The notes: generated by a model not told the origin, from the letters alone. A DNA stretch of 64,000 nt from JABWBD01 sp040768665 (GCA_040768665.1 JAXGMN010000016.1:124001-188000); one strand, 5' to 3'. Positions 41,787 to 50,389 are shown, numbered from the stretch's first letter. A program made the numbers and translations.

Positions 41787-42167
41787 AGCCAATGCTCCTT
41801 TGTCAGAACAGTTGTTCCCCACTGGCCGGGATGGAGTGTGGCTGGGCTACTCTCCACCGCAGTCGGCACCCGCCCCGGCAATTCACTCAGAGGCCAAGGA
41901 CATGTCGGTCATCAAAAATACCGCAGACTCGCCCGCATTGTAACCCAAGTACGAGACGTTGGCCTGCCGGTAAGGGTCGTGTGCCGGTCGCGACGGCTTT
42001 GCCAAGAAAACAGCCTCGGTCATCAACCTGCTGACGAGTTGGTTCGCAAGCAATCTGCGACTGTCCGCTTCGTCCGCACAAAGGTTGCCGGGCTGGTCGT
42101 GATGCCTTTCCACTCGAGTCCAGCATCCACAGCATGCGATGGTTCGAGAGATTTCACTTGTCCCGCT
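41787..42167. other. Intergenic region without a supported gene
   Basis: About 380 bases upstream of the beta-propeller gene. A minus-strand frame (about 41883-42113) reads fluently near its end (YLGYNAGESAVFLMTDM) and could be the tail of a lost gene, but it has no start signal or recognisable domain, so it is not called. Confidence 0.35.
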
Positions 42168-42698
42168 CTATTTGCCCACGCGTCGCCATACATCATGCTG
42201 TTCACCCACTTTCTGTGCGCCAACCATCCACGGTCCCGTCCAAGTCTGCGTATTGCCGTTTTCGGTAATTGTGATGGTGCTGATAGACTCATACATTGTT
42301 CCATCCGGGTTGCTTCCGGAAGCCTCGTAGAGCCATTTCCCATTCTTCTTGTACTATATGCTTTGATGTACACCGCCACCGGAGTTAACATACGAGACTC
42401 TGATCTGCTTGGCGGCCGGATCGAAGACGATAAGCGAAACGCCCGAGCCGTTGCCGGCATAGAATCTGTCGATCAGCGCATTGCCATCCGCAGTGACAGT
42501 AACTTCTCCGTGGGCGTTGAGTGTTTCGCCCTTCTTTCCAAAGCCCGGCCAGTCCTCGACGCACGTCAAGCGACCTACCCATCGACCCTTCATCGCTATA
42601 CAGAGATCTTGAAAGTCTTCGCGGTTGGACTCCTGTGCACACGTTGGCGATGCAAGAACGGCCATCAGGAGTACGGTGCTACTGACTGGGAGTTTCAT
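42168..42698 (-). pseudogene. Small secreted protein interrupted by an in-frame amber stop
   Basis: The ATG at 42698 opens a signal peptide (STVLLMAVLASPTCAQ) and 114 codons ending GGGVHQSI. A TAG at 42354-42356 interrupts, after which the same frame continues for 61 sensible codons (YKKNGKWLYEASGSNPDGT ... TQTWTGPW ... VWRRVGK) to a TAG at 42168-42170. The combined 175-residue product resembles secreted lipocalin-like or DUF1579-like proteins that judge a dose or residue (RWVGRLTCVEDWPGFGKKG). A single nonsense change, a sequencing error, or stop read-through would each explain it. Function of the intact form is unknown. Confidence 0.6.
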
Positions 42699-42904
42699 GG
42701 TTCGGTCCTTTCGTCAGGGAACAACTTACTGGAACTGGCTCGGCAACGGCAAACAATGGCCGCAGTCATACATCACGTCAAGTTAACGGGGCGCATCCCA
42801 CGCGTCAACAATCGTTCGCTTGCCGGGGAAAACGGGCATCAGCCGCTTTCGGACGACACGCACATCGCCTTCGAGAAGCTCGTCCGTGGCGATCTGGGCG
42901 TCCT

Positions 42905-43111
42905 CTAGAAGTGCCTGGACGTCAGCCGCCAAAACCTAATCTCACCAGAAAGACTGCTGGTCACGAGTGTCTTTCCGTCTGCAGAGGATGCCAGGCTGTT
43001 TACATACCCGCTGGGCGTTCCCTGCAAGCGAATACTCCGATTGCCAACAAGATCTCGTACGAGCGCTAGGGTCTCCTCGGCGTACTTGGCCTGACCGCCC
43101 CAGAATGGCAA
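42905..43111 (-). pseudogene. WD40-repeat C-terminal remnant
   Basis: About 68 codons ending YVNSLASSADGKTLVTSS then GEIRFWRL, the signature of one final WD40 blade like those of the nearby kinases. The preceding text is not WD40 and no start is convincing. A different frame overlapping its end continues leftward as AADVQALLEDAQIATDELLEG to a stop near 42776, maybe part of another lost gene. Treated as debris of a deleted kinase or propeller gene. Confidence 0.45.
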
Positions 43112-43131
43112 GCTCGACAGAAAGTCAAAAA

Positions 43132-43169
43132 GGGCCCCGGGACCTCCATCTCCCAGAACCCTTGGACGG
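43132..43169. repeat. 38-base dispersed repeat, copy 2
   Basis: Begins GGGCCCCGGGACCTCCATC and ends GAACCCTTGGACGG; pairs with 40174-40211. Immediately to the right is an 11-base tandem pair CACTGATTCGG (about 43175-43196). Confidence 0.6.
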
Positions 43170-43306
43170 CATCGTCACTGATTCGGCACTGATTCGGCCG
43201 GGGCCACCATTCTATCCTATCCAACATGGCCGCCTCCCGCCCGCCAAAGTCTGAAAAAAGCGTCGGCTTCCAGCCCGGCGGTCGAAAGCAGTTTTCGCCG
43301 GGAAAA

Positions 43307-43348
43307 AGGTGCCAACAGTGGTGACAAGAGGTGCCAAAAATGGTGCCA
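43307..43348. repeat. Imperfect 20-base direct repeat pair
   Basis: AGGTGCCAACAGTGGTGACA (43307-43326) and AGGTGCCAAAAATGGTGCCA (43329-43348), four differences. They lead into the 10-base repeat clusters described next. Confidence 0.6.
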
Positions 43349-43365
43349 TCCAGTTCGCGCTTATC

Positions 43366-43514
43366 TGCATCGAACTGCATCGATTTGCACCGACCACCCT
43401 TCCAATGAGTATGGCGATGTGGTAAGAGGCGTGGTGCCGTAAAGCCAGATGTCGTCGGACGATACGCACCGCTTTGCATCCGGCTGCATCGATCTGCAGC
43501 TACTTGCATGGCGA
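43366..43514. repeat. Two clusters of a 10-base repeat next to a tRNA fragment
   Basis: Units of the form TGCATCGATC in exact 10-base register: three at 43366-43395 (TGCATCGAAC, TGCATCGATT, TGCACCGACC) and four at 43475-43514 (TGCATCCGGC, TGCATCGATC, TGCAGCTACT, TGCATGGCGA). One helical turn spacing suggests a protein-binding array. The second cluster ends 10 bases from a tRNA-Arg 3' half, so they could be recombinase arm sites (inference). Confidence 0.6.
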
Positions 43515-43524
43515 AAAGAGCAAA

Positions 43525-43571
43525 TATCCCCGACAGGTCTCGAACCTGTAACCTTCGGCTCCGGAGGCCGA
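43525..43571 (-). tRNA. tRNA-Arg(CCG), 3' half only (probable attachment-site remnant)
   Basis: On the minus strand the sequence gives a perfect 5-bp anticodon stem TCGGC/GCCGA around loop CTCCGGA (anticodon CCG, Arg), a five-base variable loop, a T arm ACAGG-TTCGAGA-CCTGT, then CGGGGAT and A as the 3' acceptor strand and discriminator. No D arm or matching 5' acceptor (ATCCCCG) lies upstream, so only positions about 27-73 of a tRNA are present. Such 3' halves are left at att sites by integrases. It is non-functional as a tRNA. A plus-strand ORF reading TGLEPVTFGSGG across it is the familiar antisense artefact of this tRNA. Confidence 0.75.
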
Positions 43572-44307
43572 CGCTTTGACGGTTGCGGGCGAAGGGGAAG
43601 CTCCCGATACTCGGTCAACCCCCAGGATACGATCTTCTGTCCAAGCGTTCCAGACGCTTCAACTAAAGCGATACCGTGCAGCCGTGGCAACGACCAGTTG
43701 AGGCTGTTCGAGTAGAGCCCCTACTGTCTGGCGATGGAAAGCTGGAAAAAAGGCTTGGAAAGCTTCCGGGAAGTGGGAGAGACGCCTATTGAGAAGGCGT
43801 TCCTGATGCTGAATACGGGCTGCCGATCGTCACGGCAAAGGGCCATCATGGGTGCATCGAGTAGCTACGCTGGCGGCGCAGCGGCTGGCAGTAAATCTGG
43901 CAGTAATTTGCGAGATAAGGCGGGTTCTAGGGGGCATTTTTGGGCATTTCGGCCACCCGCAATACGAACGTAATACGTTGCCCACTAAAGCTTTAAGGCG
44001 TTCGGCAGTCGATACTGACTGGCGTACATCTGAGAGCCGATCCCAAAACCTCGCGAGGAGAAGGGGACAGGCACATTTTGCTCCGAAGACTCCGCAAAAT
44101 GAGCCAGTCCCCGGCGGTTTTGGGATAGGCTCTTACCCGATGCGTTGGCCTCGTTTCAAGTATATTGGGACCAGAATGTTCGAACTGCCCTTGCTGAGAG
44201 ATCCCGGCTTCGGTGATCACGGCAGTTCGTTCTTGACCGTTCTCGCTCACCCCTGATGAGAGAAAGTAAGGATGACCAACCTTGGCCAGCCGAGATTCTG
44301 ATGCGGA
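43572..44307. other. Non-coding region between tRNA fragment and PQQ pseudogene
   Basis: About 740 bases with no supported gene; a 79-codon plus-strand ORF at 43734 lacks a ribosome site and recognisable composition. The right part contains family B repeat copy 2 (44032-44134). Confidence 0.4.
44032..44134. repeat. Family B palindromic repeat, copy 2 (best preserved)
   Basis: Outer arms GAGAGCCGATCCCAAAACC and GGTTTTGGGATAGGCTCT are near-perfect complements; nested inside are GGGGACAGGCACATTTTGC and GCAAAATGAGCCAGTCCCC around a 12-base loop. The same design as 10771-10875. The inner GGGGACAGG/CAGTCCCC theme is also seen in family A, so the two families may be related. Confidence 0.8.
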
Positions 44308-45577
44308 TTGGTTCTTGTCTGCTTGTTGGCGATGGCCGGGCCGGCGAACGCTGGCGACGCGGAGATCGCGACCCTAGCGGGCGAGATCCGTGAGGCAAGC
44401 GGTTTTGCGGGAGGCTTAATCGTCCATCTGGACTGCGACGATGGGATGCTCACGTTGGCGGTGGCAGGCGATGGGGTGCTTTTTGCCGAGCAAGAGAACA
44501 TCGCATGCCTGGACCTCGGGACAGGCATGGAGAAGTGGACGGTCCCGTGCGTCGCCGTTCGGACGCTCGTCGTCTATGAAAACACAGTGTTCGCGGCGAC
44601 CGCCGATCCCAAGAGAATCACCTTGACGGCGTTCGATCTCGATAGCGGACAGCGCTTGTGGAGCCGGGAGGCCGACGCCCTGCCGAACTTTGTCTTCTTC
44701 TTCGCCCCGCTGGACGTCTTCGTCGCCCGCGGGCTGGTGTGGGGTATGGCCGAAGGGCTCGAGTGGAACACGAAGCCCGGAAGCGGCCATCTGCTGGGAC
44801 TCGAGCCGCGGACGGGCGAGGTTCGGCGGCGGATCCCGTTGGCCGGTGCGTTCACCACCGACCACCACGTTCGCTGCTACAAGGGGAAGGCGACCGAGAA
44901 TTACCTTCTGCTGAACAAGCGAGGAATCGAATTCATCGGTCTTGAACCGGATCGGGCGGCGGTGTCGAACCGTTACCAGTGGGTCCGCGGCACCTGTCGC
45001 TATGGCATCCTGCCCAGCAACGGGCTGATCTATGCGCCTCCGCACGCCTGTGCGTGTTATCCGGGGGCCAAGGTCGATGGATTTCTCGCGTTGGCGTCTG
45101 AAGATCCGGCGGGCGCGGCTGTGCGACCGTCTGGCGAAGGAGGCCGCCTCGAGCGCGGGCCCGCGTATACGGCACAACGCTCGGGTGCTGGCAACGCGGA
45201 CGCCTCGTCCTGGCCTACGTATCGCGGTGACCTCCGGCGGAGTGGCCGCGCTCGAACCGCAGTGCCTTCGGATTTGGCCGTCGCTTGGGAGGCGAAGCCG
45301 GGGGTGAGACTTTCGAGCCCGGTGGTTGCCGGCGGAAGAGTGCTGGCCGCCGATCGAAGGACGTCGCGGCGCGAAGTTGCTGGCGATCGACGCCGCGACC
45401 GGGAAGCAGACCGCCGAGCTTTCGCTCGAGTCTCCACCGGTCTGGGACGGCATGGCCGCGGCGGGCGGGCGGTTGTATCTGACGATGGCGGATAAAAGGG
45501 TGATTTGCTTTTCGGGGAAGTGTATTCGGTCCGCGGGAAGGCAACGTCCTGCACGAGGGGAAGCGGAAGGGGAATAG
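44308..45577 (+). pseudogene. PQQ-type beta-propeller protein, internally deleted and frameshifted
   Basis: A TTG at 44308 opens a signal-like segment (LVCLLAMAGPANAGDAE) and about 330 sensible codons of propeller strands (LDLGTGMEKWTVPC, FDLDSGQRLWSRE, GHLLGLEPRTGEV) with an ILPSNGLIYAPPHACACYPG motif, then SWPTYRGDLRRSGR and RLSSPVVAGGRVLAA. From about 45345 this frame becomes Arg-rich, while the next frame gives LLAIDAATGKQTAELSLES, then PPVWDGMAAAGGRLYLTMAD, the normal end of such proteins. Intact relatives (planctomycete BamB/PQQ-like proteins) have several hundred residues between these two points, so a large deletion plus frameshift has occurred. Confidence 0.7.
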
Positions 45578-45930
45578 CACGGATGGCAGAGCCGGTGCAC
45601 GGATGAGAGGAGCAGACAACGGGAGACGAGAACGAGAAGAGGGGGAGTTAAAAAATGGCCGTTAAAACATGAAGAGGGGAAGACGGGAGGAGACGTGAGC
45701 GTGCGGAGGAACGGAATGGTCGAATCAGGCCAGAGTCTGCATCACTCGGCTGCAGCGCCACCTGGCGACCGTGCCGTTGTGGTCTGGTCGCTTGCGGCAG
45801 GGCACGTTGCGTTTGGGGCGATCTGCTCGCCAGAGGGCCTGCGATCGGGAGAGCGGTCTGTAGCGGGGCTGCCGGATCCCGACACCCTGGTGTTCGCCGC
45901 CGCCGGGGCTGTCTGGGTTTAGGCTTTCCG
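45578..45930. other. Intergenic region without a supported gene
   Basis: About 350 bases after the PQQ pseudogene, starting with purine-rich sequence (GAGAGGAGCAGACAACGGGA). A 75-codon ORF from GTG at 45695 has AGGAG just upstream but no recognisable protein character; not called. No terminator hairpin seen. Confidence 0.35.
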
Positions 45931-46275
45931 ATGGAGGTGATGGCGGACTGGTGGCAACAGATTGCGAGAGTTGGCCGACGTGTGCCATTTGTGGTTCTCC
46001 TCCTTCTGCCTACAGGTTTGGTCCCATGGCTCGTTTTGGCGGTTCCAGGCATCGGCAAGACCTCGATCGTCGTCGCAAGCACGGTCGTGAGTTGCTGGGT
46101 GGCGTTCGATTGCGGACTCGCTTGGCTTACGGATCGCCTTGGCCTGTTCGCGGGCGAAGATCTTCTATGGATACAATTGGGCGCGAGCGCAGCAGGACTC
46201 GTGTCCGCACTGGTCCTGCGCTCTTGCGGTTACCGAGTCTATCGGATGCAGGCCGGACAGGAGTGCCGACCTTAA
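45931..46275 (+). CDS. Small membrane protein of unknown function
   Basis: 114 aa with three hydrophobic segments: FVVLLLLPTGLVPWLVLAVP, SIVVASTVVSCWVAFDCGLA and LWIQLGASAAGLVSALVLRS. Starts MEVMADWW; the second ATG (45940) is too close to GGAGG to use it well, so the first is listed. No family is recognised. It stands alone between a pseudogene and a family A repeat, so it could be an orphan from the decayed region, but the even hydrophobic pattern supports a real protein. Confidence 0.45.
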   Translation: MEVMADWWQQIARVGRRVPFVVLLLLPTGLVPWLVLAVPGIGKTSIVVASTVVSCWVAFDCGLAWLTDRLGLFAGEDLLWIQLGASAAGLVSALVLRSCGYRVYRMQAGQECRP

Positions 46276-46356
46276 TGCGGGCGATACGAACGGGAGAGCC
46301 AGGGAATTCGCCGGAAATGGAAGGAAACCACCGATTTTCCGTTAGGAAGCCAACGA

Positions 46357-46480
46357 GCAACCGTTCACGGGGAAGAAGAAAGGTGGACAGGTCCATGTTT
46401 TCGGCCGATGTCCCTGTCCCCGGAATGCATCAACGGGCCGAAAAATGGACCGGTCCTTGACCGTGGGCGCGACGGGTTAC
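46357..46480. repeat. Family A palindromic repeat, copy 3 (inverted orientation)
   Basis: Left arm GCAACCGTTCACGG with GGACAGGTCCATGTTTTCGG; right arm GGGCCGAAAAATGGACCGG with GACGGGTTAC. Relative to copy 1 the two arm types are swapped, so the element is in the opposite orientation. It lies upstream of the TPR-AAA+ gene. Confidence 0.7.
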
Positions 46481-46559
46481 AAACTACCTCATCGCTCCAA
46501 TCGCCAGGGTTCTATAACGTGCACACGCACCTCACCGCCCCATACCATCCGGAAATCGT

Positions 46560-47903
46560 ATGACTCCCACCGACGATGCAATTCGCACACTCCGCGAGGC
46601 CCTGAAGCTTTCCCCCGACAACCTCCCTTTGCGGCGGCACCTGGCGGAGAGCCTCGCCCGGCTCGGCCGTTTTGACGAGGCCGAAGCGGAACTCCGCCAG
46701 GCGCTGGCGGCGGCGGCCGACGATCGCGATCTTGCCTTGGCGCTGGCCCGCGTCTACGCGCAGCAAGGAAAGGATTCCCACGCGCTGGTGATCCTGGAGG
46801 ATCTGGTCGGCAAGAACGCGGCCGACGGAGCCTCGCGAGTTTTCTACGCGCGCCTGCTCGCAAAAGAAGGGAAGATCGCCGACGCCGTGGCGCAGTACAA
46901 ACTGGGCATCGAGCTCGATCCCGAGGCCGGGGACGAAGAATTGGCGAACCGTTTGGGCATTGTGCCGGAAGACGAGGCGTCGGAGATTTTTGAGGGTCGT
47001 ATCCGCGAGGCGGCCTGGCAAGGAGGCAGTTCGTCGGATCGCGAGGTCGAGCGTCCCAAGATCACTTTCCGGGACGTCGGCGGAATGGATGCGCTGAAGG
47101 AAGAGATCTCCATGAAGATCATCTTCCCCCTCCAGCACCCGGAGATCTATGAAGCTTACGGAAAGCCGGCGGGCGGGGGCATCATGATGTACGGCCCTCC
47201 AGGCTGCGGCAAGACGTACCTGGCGCGTGCCACGGCGGGCGAGATCCAGGCCGGTTTTCTTTCGGTCGGAATCAGCGATGTGCTCGACATGTGGATGGGC
47301 AGCAGCGAACGAAATCTCCACGAACTGTTCGAACAGGCCCGGCGGAACCGGCCCTGTGTGCTTTTCTTCGACGAGGTCGACGCGCTCGGCGGGCGGCGCT
47401 CGGACATGGTCAGCGGCACGGCTAGACAGGTGATCAACCAGTTCCTCGCGGAACTCGACGGTGTGGAAAGCTCCAACGACGGCGTGCTGGTGCTGGCCGC
47501 CACCAACGCCCCATGGCATGTCGACGCCGCCTTTCGCCGGCCCGGCCGCTTCGACCGCGTGCTCTTCGTTCCCCCTCCGGACGCCCCGGCCCGCGCGGCG
47601 ATCCTTCGGGTCCACAGTCGTAACAAACCGATCGAAGATCTCGATTTCGACAGAATCGCCGCAAAGACCGAAGCTTTCTCCGGCGCCGACTTGAAGGCCA
47701 CCATCGACGCGGCGGTCGAGATCAAGCTGCGAGAGGCCATGAAGTCGGGCGTGCCCAAGCCCTTGTCGACCAAGGATCTCCTGGCCGCGGCCAAGACGCT
47801 GCAACCGACCACGCGCGAATGGTTCGCCACCGCCCGCAACTATGCCCTGTATGCGAACCAGGGCGGGCTCTACGACGAGGTCCGCAAGTACATGAAATTC
47901 TGA
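46560..47903 (+). CDS. AAA+ ATPase with N-terminal TPR repeats
   Basis: 447 aa, cytoplasmic. Residues 1-125 are three TPR-like helical pairs (LREALKLSPDNLPLRRHLAE, LARVYAQQGKDSHALVIL, AVAQYKLGIELDPEAG). Residues 165-400 form a Cdc48/spastin-class AAA+ domain: ITFRDVGGMDALKEEI, Walker A GPPGCGKT (212-219), Walker B VLFFDEVDA (267-274), sensor 1 VLAATNAP (311-318), and arginine-finger text FRRPGRFDR (325-333). It probably forms a hexamer that remodels a partner bound through the TPR region. It converges with a membrane TPR gene at 47983; a family B repeat sits between them. Confidence 0.9.
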   Translation: MTPTDDAIRTLREALKLSPDNLPLRRHLAESLARLGRFDEAEAELRQALAAAADDRDLALALARVYAQQGKDSHALVILEDLVGKNAADGASRVFYARLLAKEGKIADAVAQYKLGIELDPEAGDEELANRLGIVPEDEASEIFEGRIREAAWQGGSSSDREVERPKITFRDVGGMDALKEEISMKIIFPLQHPEIYEAYGKPAGGGIMMYGPPGCGKTYLARATAGEIQAGFLSVGISDVLDMWMGSSERNLHELFEQARRNRPCVLFFDEVDALGGRRSDMVSGTARQVINQFLAELDGVESSNDGVLVLAATNAPWHVDAAFRRPGRFDRVLFVPPPDAPARAAILRVHSRNKPIEDLDFDRIAAKTEAFSGADLKATIDAAVEIKLREAMKSGVPKPLSTKDLLAAAKTLQPTTREWFATARNYALYANQGGLYDEVRKYMKF

Positions 47904-47907
47904 GCTT

Positions 47908-47970
47908 GGAGCCTATCCCACGACCTTGAGGAGGACAGCCAGTCCCCGACGGGTTTGCGATAGGCTCTAC
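47908..47970. repeat. Family B palindromic repeat, short copy 3
   Basis: Outer arms GGAGCCTATCCCACGACC and GGGTTTGCGATAGGCTCTAC remain, with AGTCCCC inside; the central TTTTGC pair seen in copies 1 and 2 is missing. It occupies almost all of the gap between two convergent genes and could act as a shared terminator. Confidence 0.65.
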
Positions 47971-47982
47971 GCTGAGCAACCT

Positions 47983-50256
47983 CTACGGCTGAACCAGGTA
48001 GATGTCTGTCGCGACGGGGACTTCCGTCTGGCCGATTCTCTTGAGGCCGGCGACGCGGGAGGCCGCTTGCTCGAACGCCTCCCGCGCTGTTTCGTCTTCG
48101 GCCACGTCAATCGCTTTGTCGATCTCGTCCGCTTTGCCACCGGCCCTGGTGTACGCACGAACGATTCCTTTCGGATCGAGAAGATTGTGAACACAGAGGA
48201 TGCGCTGGCGAGCTTCGCGGTAGGTTCCGTTCGCCTCCAGGAATCGCGTCAGGACGAACTCGTCCACTTTGGCGGCTGCCTCCCTTCGCCAGCGAGCCTG
48301 GAGTTGCGCGGCGGTCGCGTCGCTCACCGCAACGCCTTTTGCCTCACCAAGGGCTTGAATCTCCGCGACGCTCGGACCACCGCGTCCGAGCAAGTGGTCG
48401 ATCTCCGACGCGTAGCGTGTCTCCGAGATCGCGGGCACTTCATCGCCAATGAGCGTGCGGATCGCCTCGGCCGGCCGTTCTTGCCGGATCCGCTGGTAAA
48501 GCCCGGACGCCGATTCAACGAACCGTTTCCTCGTAAACCCAGGCGGCGGTTCGATCGGTTGCGGCTCTCCGTTGAAACAGGAGAAAGACCGCCCGTCCGT
48601 GTAGAGGGTGGACAAAGACACCACGAAGCCGCTCTGCGGATGCTCGGCCAGTTCGGCGACGATCGCCTCCTGCTCGTGGAGCAAATACCTGACGTTGACG
48701 TTCTCCACGCCTTCGTAGACGTAGTCGCCGAGTTGCCGAAAGCCGCACGCGAGCAGTTCTTCGGTGGCCTGTTGGACTTCGGCGGCCTTATTCCAGTCCA
48801 GGTTCGCTTGCGCGATCGCTCTGGTGCGAATCGGCATGTCGAACAGGGCCGGCAGCGCGTGCTCTTCGTACCATGTCACAAAGATCATCAGACCGGCCGC
48901 CGCAAAAAACAAGAAGGCAAGCACGGCCAGCGAGGAACCGCCGATCGCCCAAACGGCGAAAGCCGATCGACGTCGCGGTCTGACGTGTATCAGGGCATTC
49001 ACACCCAGTTGCGAGGCGAGGGCTCCGACTGCGAGTATCAGAAAGCTGAGCCCTCCGATACCGCGAACGACTTCCGCGAGTCGTCCGTCGAGCCAATAAC
49101 CGGCTGTAGCGCTTGCCAGAACGGCCAGGGCAAGGCCGCCCAGCGCGGCGGTAATCAGAAGGATTGCCGCACGGGGCCATCCGGGGCTGCAGTGGTAGAT
49201 GTGCGCGACCGGGGGGATCAACAGTCCGGCGGCCGCTCCGCAAGCCAGCAGCTCGATGGCGCCCGTGACAAAATAGGCCGCAAGGAAGGCCATGGCTGCA
49301 ACCACGCACGCGCCCACGCGGTTGGCCGTCTTGATCTCCTCCCTCGACAGTGCAAGTCGTCCGAATCGGTTCAGGCGAAGAACCAGGTTGAACAATGGAC
49401 TCGCGGTCCATGTCATCACGACAAACGTGACGTAAGCCACCAACAGCGGCATGACCCACGGTGACAAGCCGGGGTTCGCGATGGCCGCTTGCCGCAGCAC
49501 ATGATAGCCAACGTAGGCTCCGAGAATGATTCCCCATTGACCTTTGCGACTGAGCTTCATCATCCACAGGAAGAAACTCAGAACGATCCGATAAACGAAA
49601 TACCGGGCTTTCATCGCCTCGATGATGCCGGCACGCGCCCATTCCAACTCCGGATTCAACCGCAGCGCTTCGCGGAAATGCTCCATCGCCTTTTCGTGCT
49701 GCTTCTGCTCGACGAGCGACCAGCCCAGGTTGGTATGCGAGAACGCGTCTTCCGGATCTCGTCGCAGCGCCGTCCGAAGCGCATCTTCTGCCTCCGCCTT
49801 GCGGCCTGTCTTGACCAGTGCCACCGCCCGCAGGTTCGTGCACGCCACGTGTTCCGGATCGAGGGCGAGGCCTTGCTCCGCCGCTGCCAAGGCTTCGCGC
49901 CAACGTCGCTGATCAAACTGGATCTGCGACAACTGGGCGAAATAATCGGGGTGGTTCGGGTCCAATCGGATCGCCTCTTCAATCCGCGTCCGGGCTTCCG
50001 GATAGCGGTTGGCTTTGCTCAGCACGACGGAATGAACGTAGAAAACAAACGCTTCCGCGGGCGCCAGGCGAATTGCCAGTTCGGCTTCCTGCAATGCATC
50101 CGCAGCGCTCTCGCGCTCTGCAAGACAGAGGGCGAGGACGGCATGCGCCAACGCGTCGTCGGGATCTTGCGCGATGGCTTGCCGCAGTTCTTGCTGGGCC
50201 AACTCGTGGCGAGACTGCTCGACGAGCATCAACGCGCGTTGCAGGTGTATGTTCAT
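47983..50256 (-). CDS. Membrane protein with N-terminal TPR repeats
   Basis: 757 aa. Residues 1-215 are five to six TPR units (LRQAIAQDPDDALAHAVLAL, IEEAIRLDPNHPDYFAQLS, LRTALRRDPEDAFSHTNLGW, FREALRLNPELEWARAGI). Residues about 225-460 contain seven or so membrane segments (GIILGAYVGYHVL, LLIPPVAHIYHC, AAILLITAALGGLALAVLA, LAVLAFLFFAAAGLMIFV). The C-terminal 280 residues are soluble and helical, starting near YEEHALPALFDMP, with no recognised domain; it includes SGFVVSLSTLYTDGRSFSCF. The architecture is unusual and function is unknown. The next gene on the same strand starts 130 bases before it. Confidence 0.72.
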   Translation of the reverse strand: MNIHLQRALMLVEQSRHELAQQELRQAIAQDPDDALAHAVLALCLAERESAADALQEAELAIRLAPAEAFVFYVHSVVLSKANRYPEARTRIEEAIRLDPNHPDYFAQLSQIQFDQRRWREALAAAEQGLALDPEHVACTNLRAVALVKTGRKAEAEDALRTALRRDPEDAFSHTNLGWSLVEQKQHEKAMEHFREALRLNPELEWARAGIIEAMKARYFVYRIVLSFFLWMMKLSRKGQWGIILGAYVGYHVLRQAAIANPGLSPWVMPLLVAYVTFVVMTWTASPLFNLVLRLNRFGRLALSREEIKTANRVGACVVAAMAFLAAYFVTGAIELLACGAAAGLLIPPVAHIYHCSPGWPRAAILLITAALGGLALAVLASATAGYWLDGRLAEVVRGIGGLSFLILAVGALASQLGVNALIHVRPRRRSAFAVWAIGGSSLAVLAFLFFAAAGLMIFVTWYEEHALPALFDMPIRTRAIAQANLDWNKAAEVQQATEELLACGFRQLGDYVYEGVENVNVRYLLHEQEAIVAELAEHPQSGFVVSLSTLYTDGRSFSCFNGEPQPIEPPPGFTRKRFVESASGLYQRIRQERPAEAIRTLIGDEVPAISETRYASEIDHLLGRGGPSVAEIQALGEAKGVAVSDATAAQLQARWRREAAAKVDEFVLTRFLEANGTYREARQRILCVHNLLDPKGIVRAYTRAGGKADEIDKAIDVAEDETAREAFEQAASRVAGLKRIGQTEVPVATDIYLVQP

Positions 50257-50389
50257 AGCGTGAGATGTCTTGCGATTCGTCGCGAAGAGAGGGGAAGAGG
50301 GATCGTCAAGTGGAATGCCCTGTTCGTAGACCTGAGTCTAGCCATGCAAGACCACCGAAACAAGCGCTCGGCAAGCGGGACCTGCCTGC

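Noticed and set aside
43366..43514. Possible CRISPR array
   Set aside because: Units are 10 bases with no spacers between them and only two short clusters; no cas genes in the window.
43449..43715. Plus-strand ORF reading TGLEPVTFGSGG
   Set aside because: This text is the known antisense translation of a tRNA-Arg 3' half, which is present here; not a protein gene.
46512..47804. 430-codon minus-strand ORF opposite the AAA+ gene
   Set aside because: Antisense shadow; the plus strand has clear Walker A, Walker B and TPR motifs.
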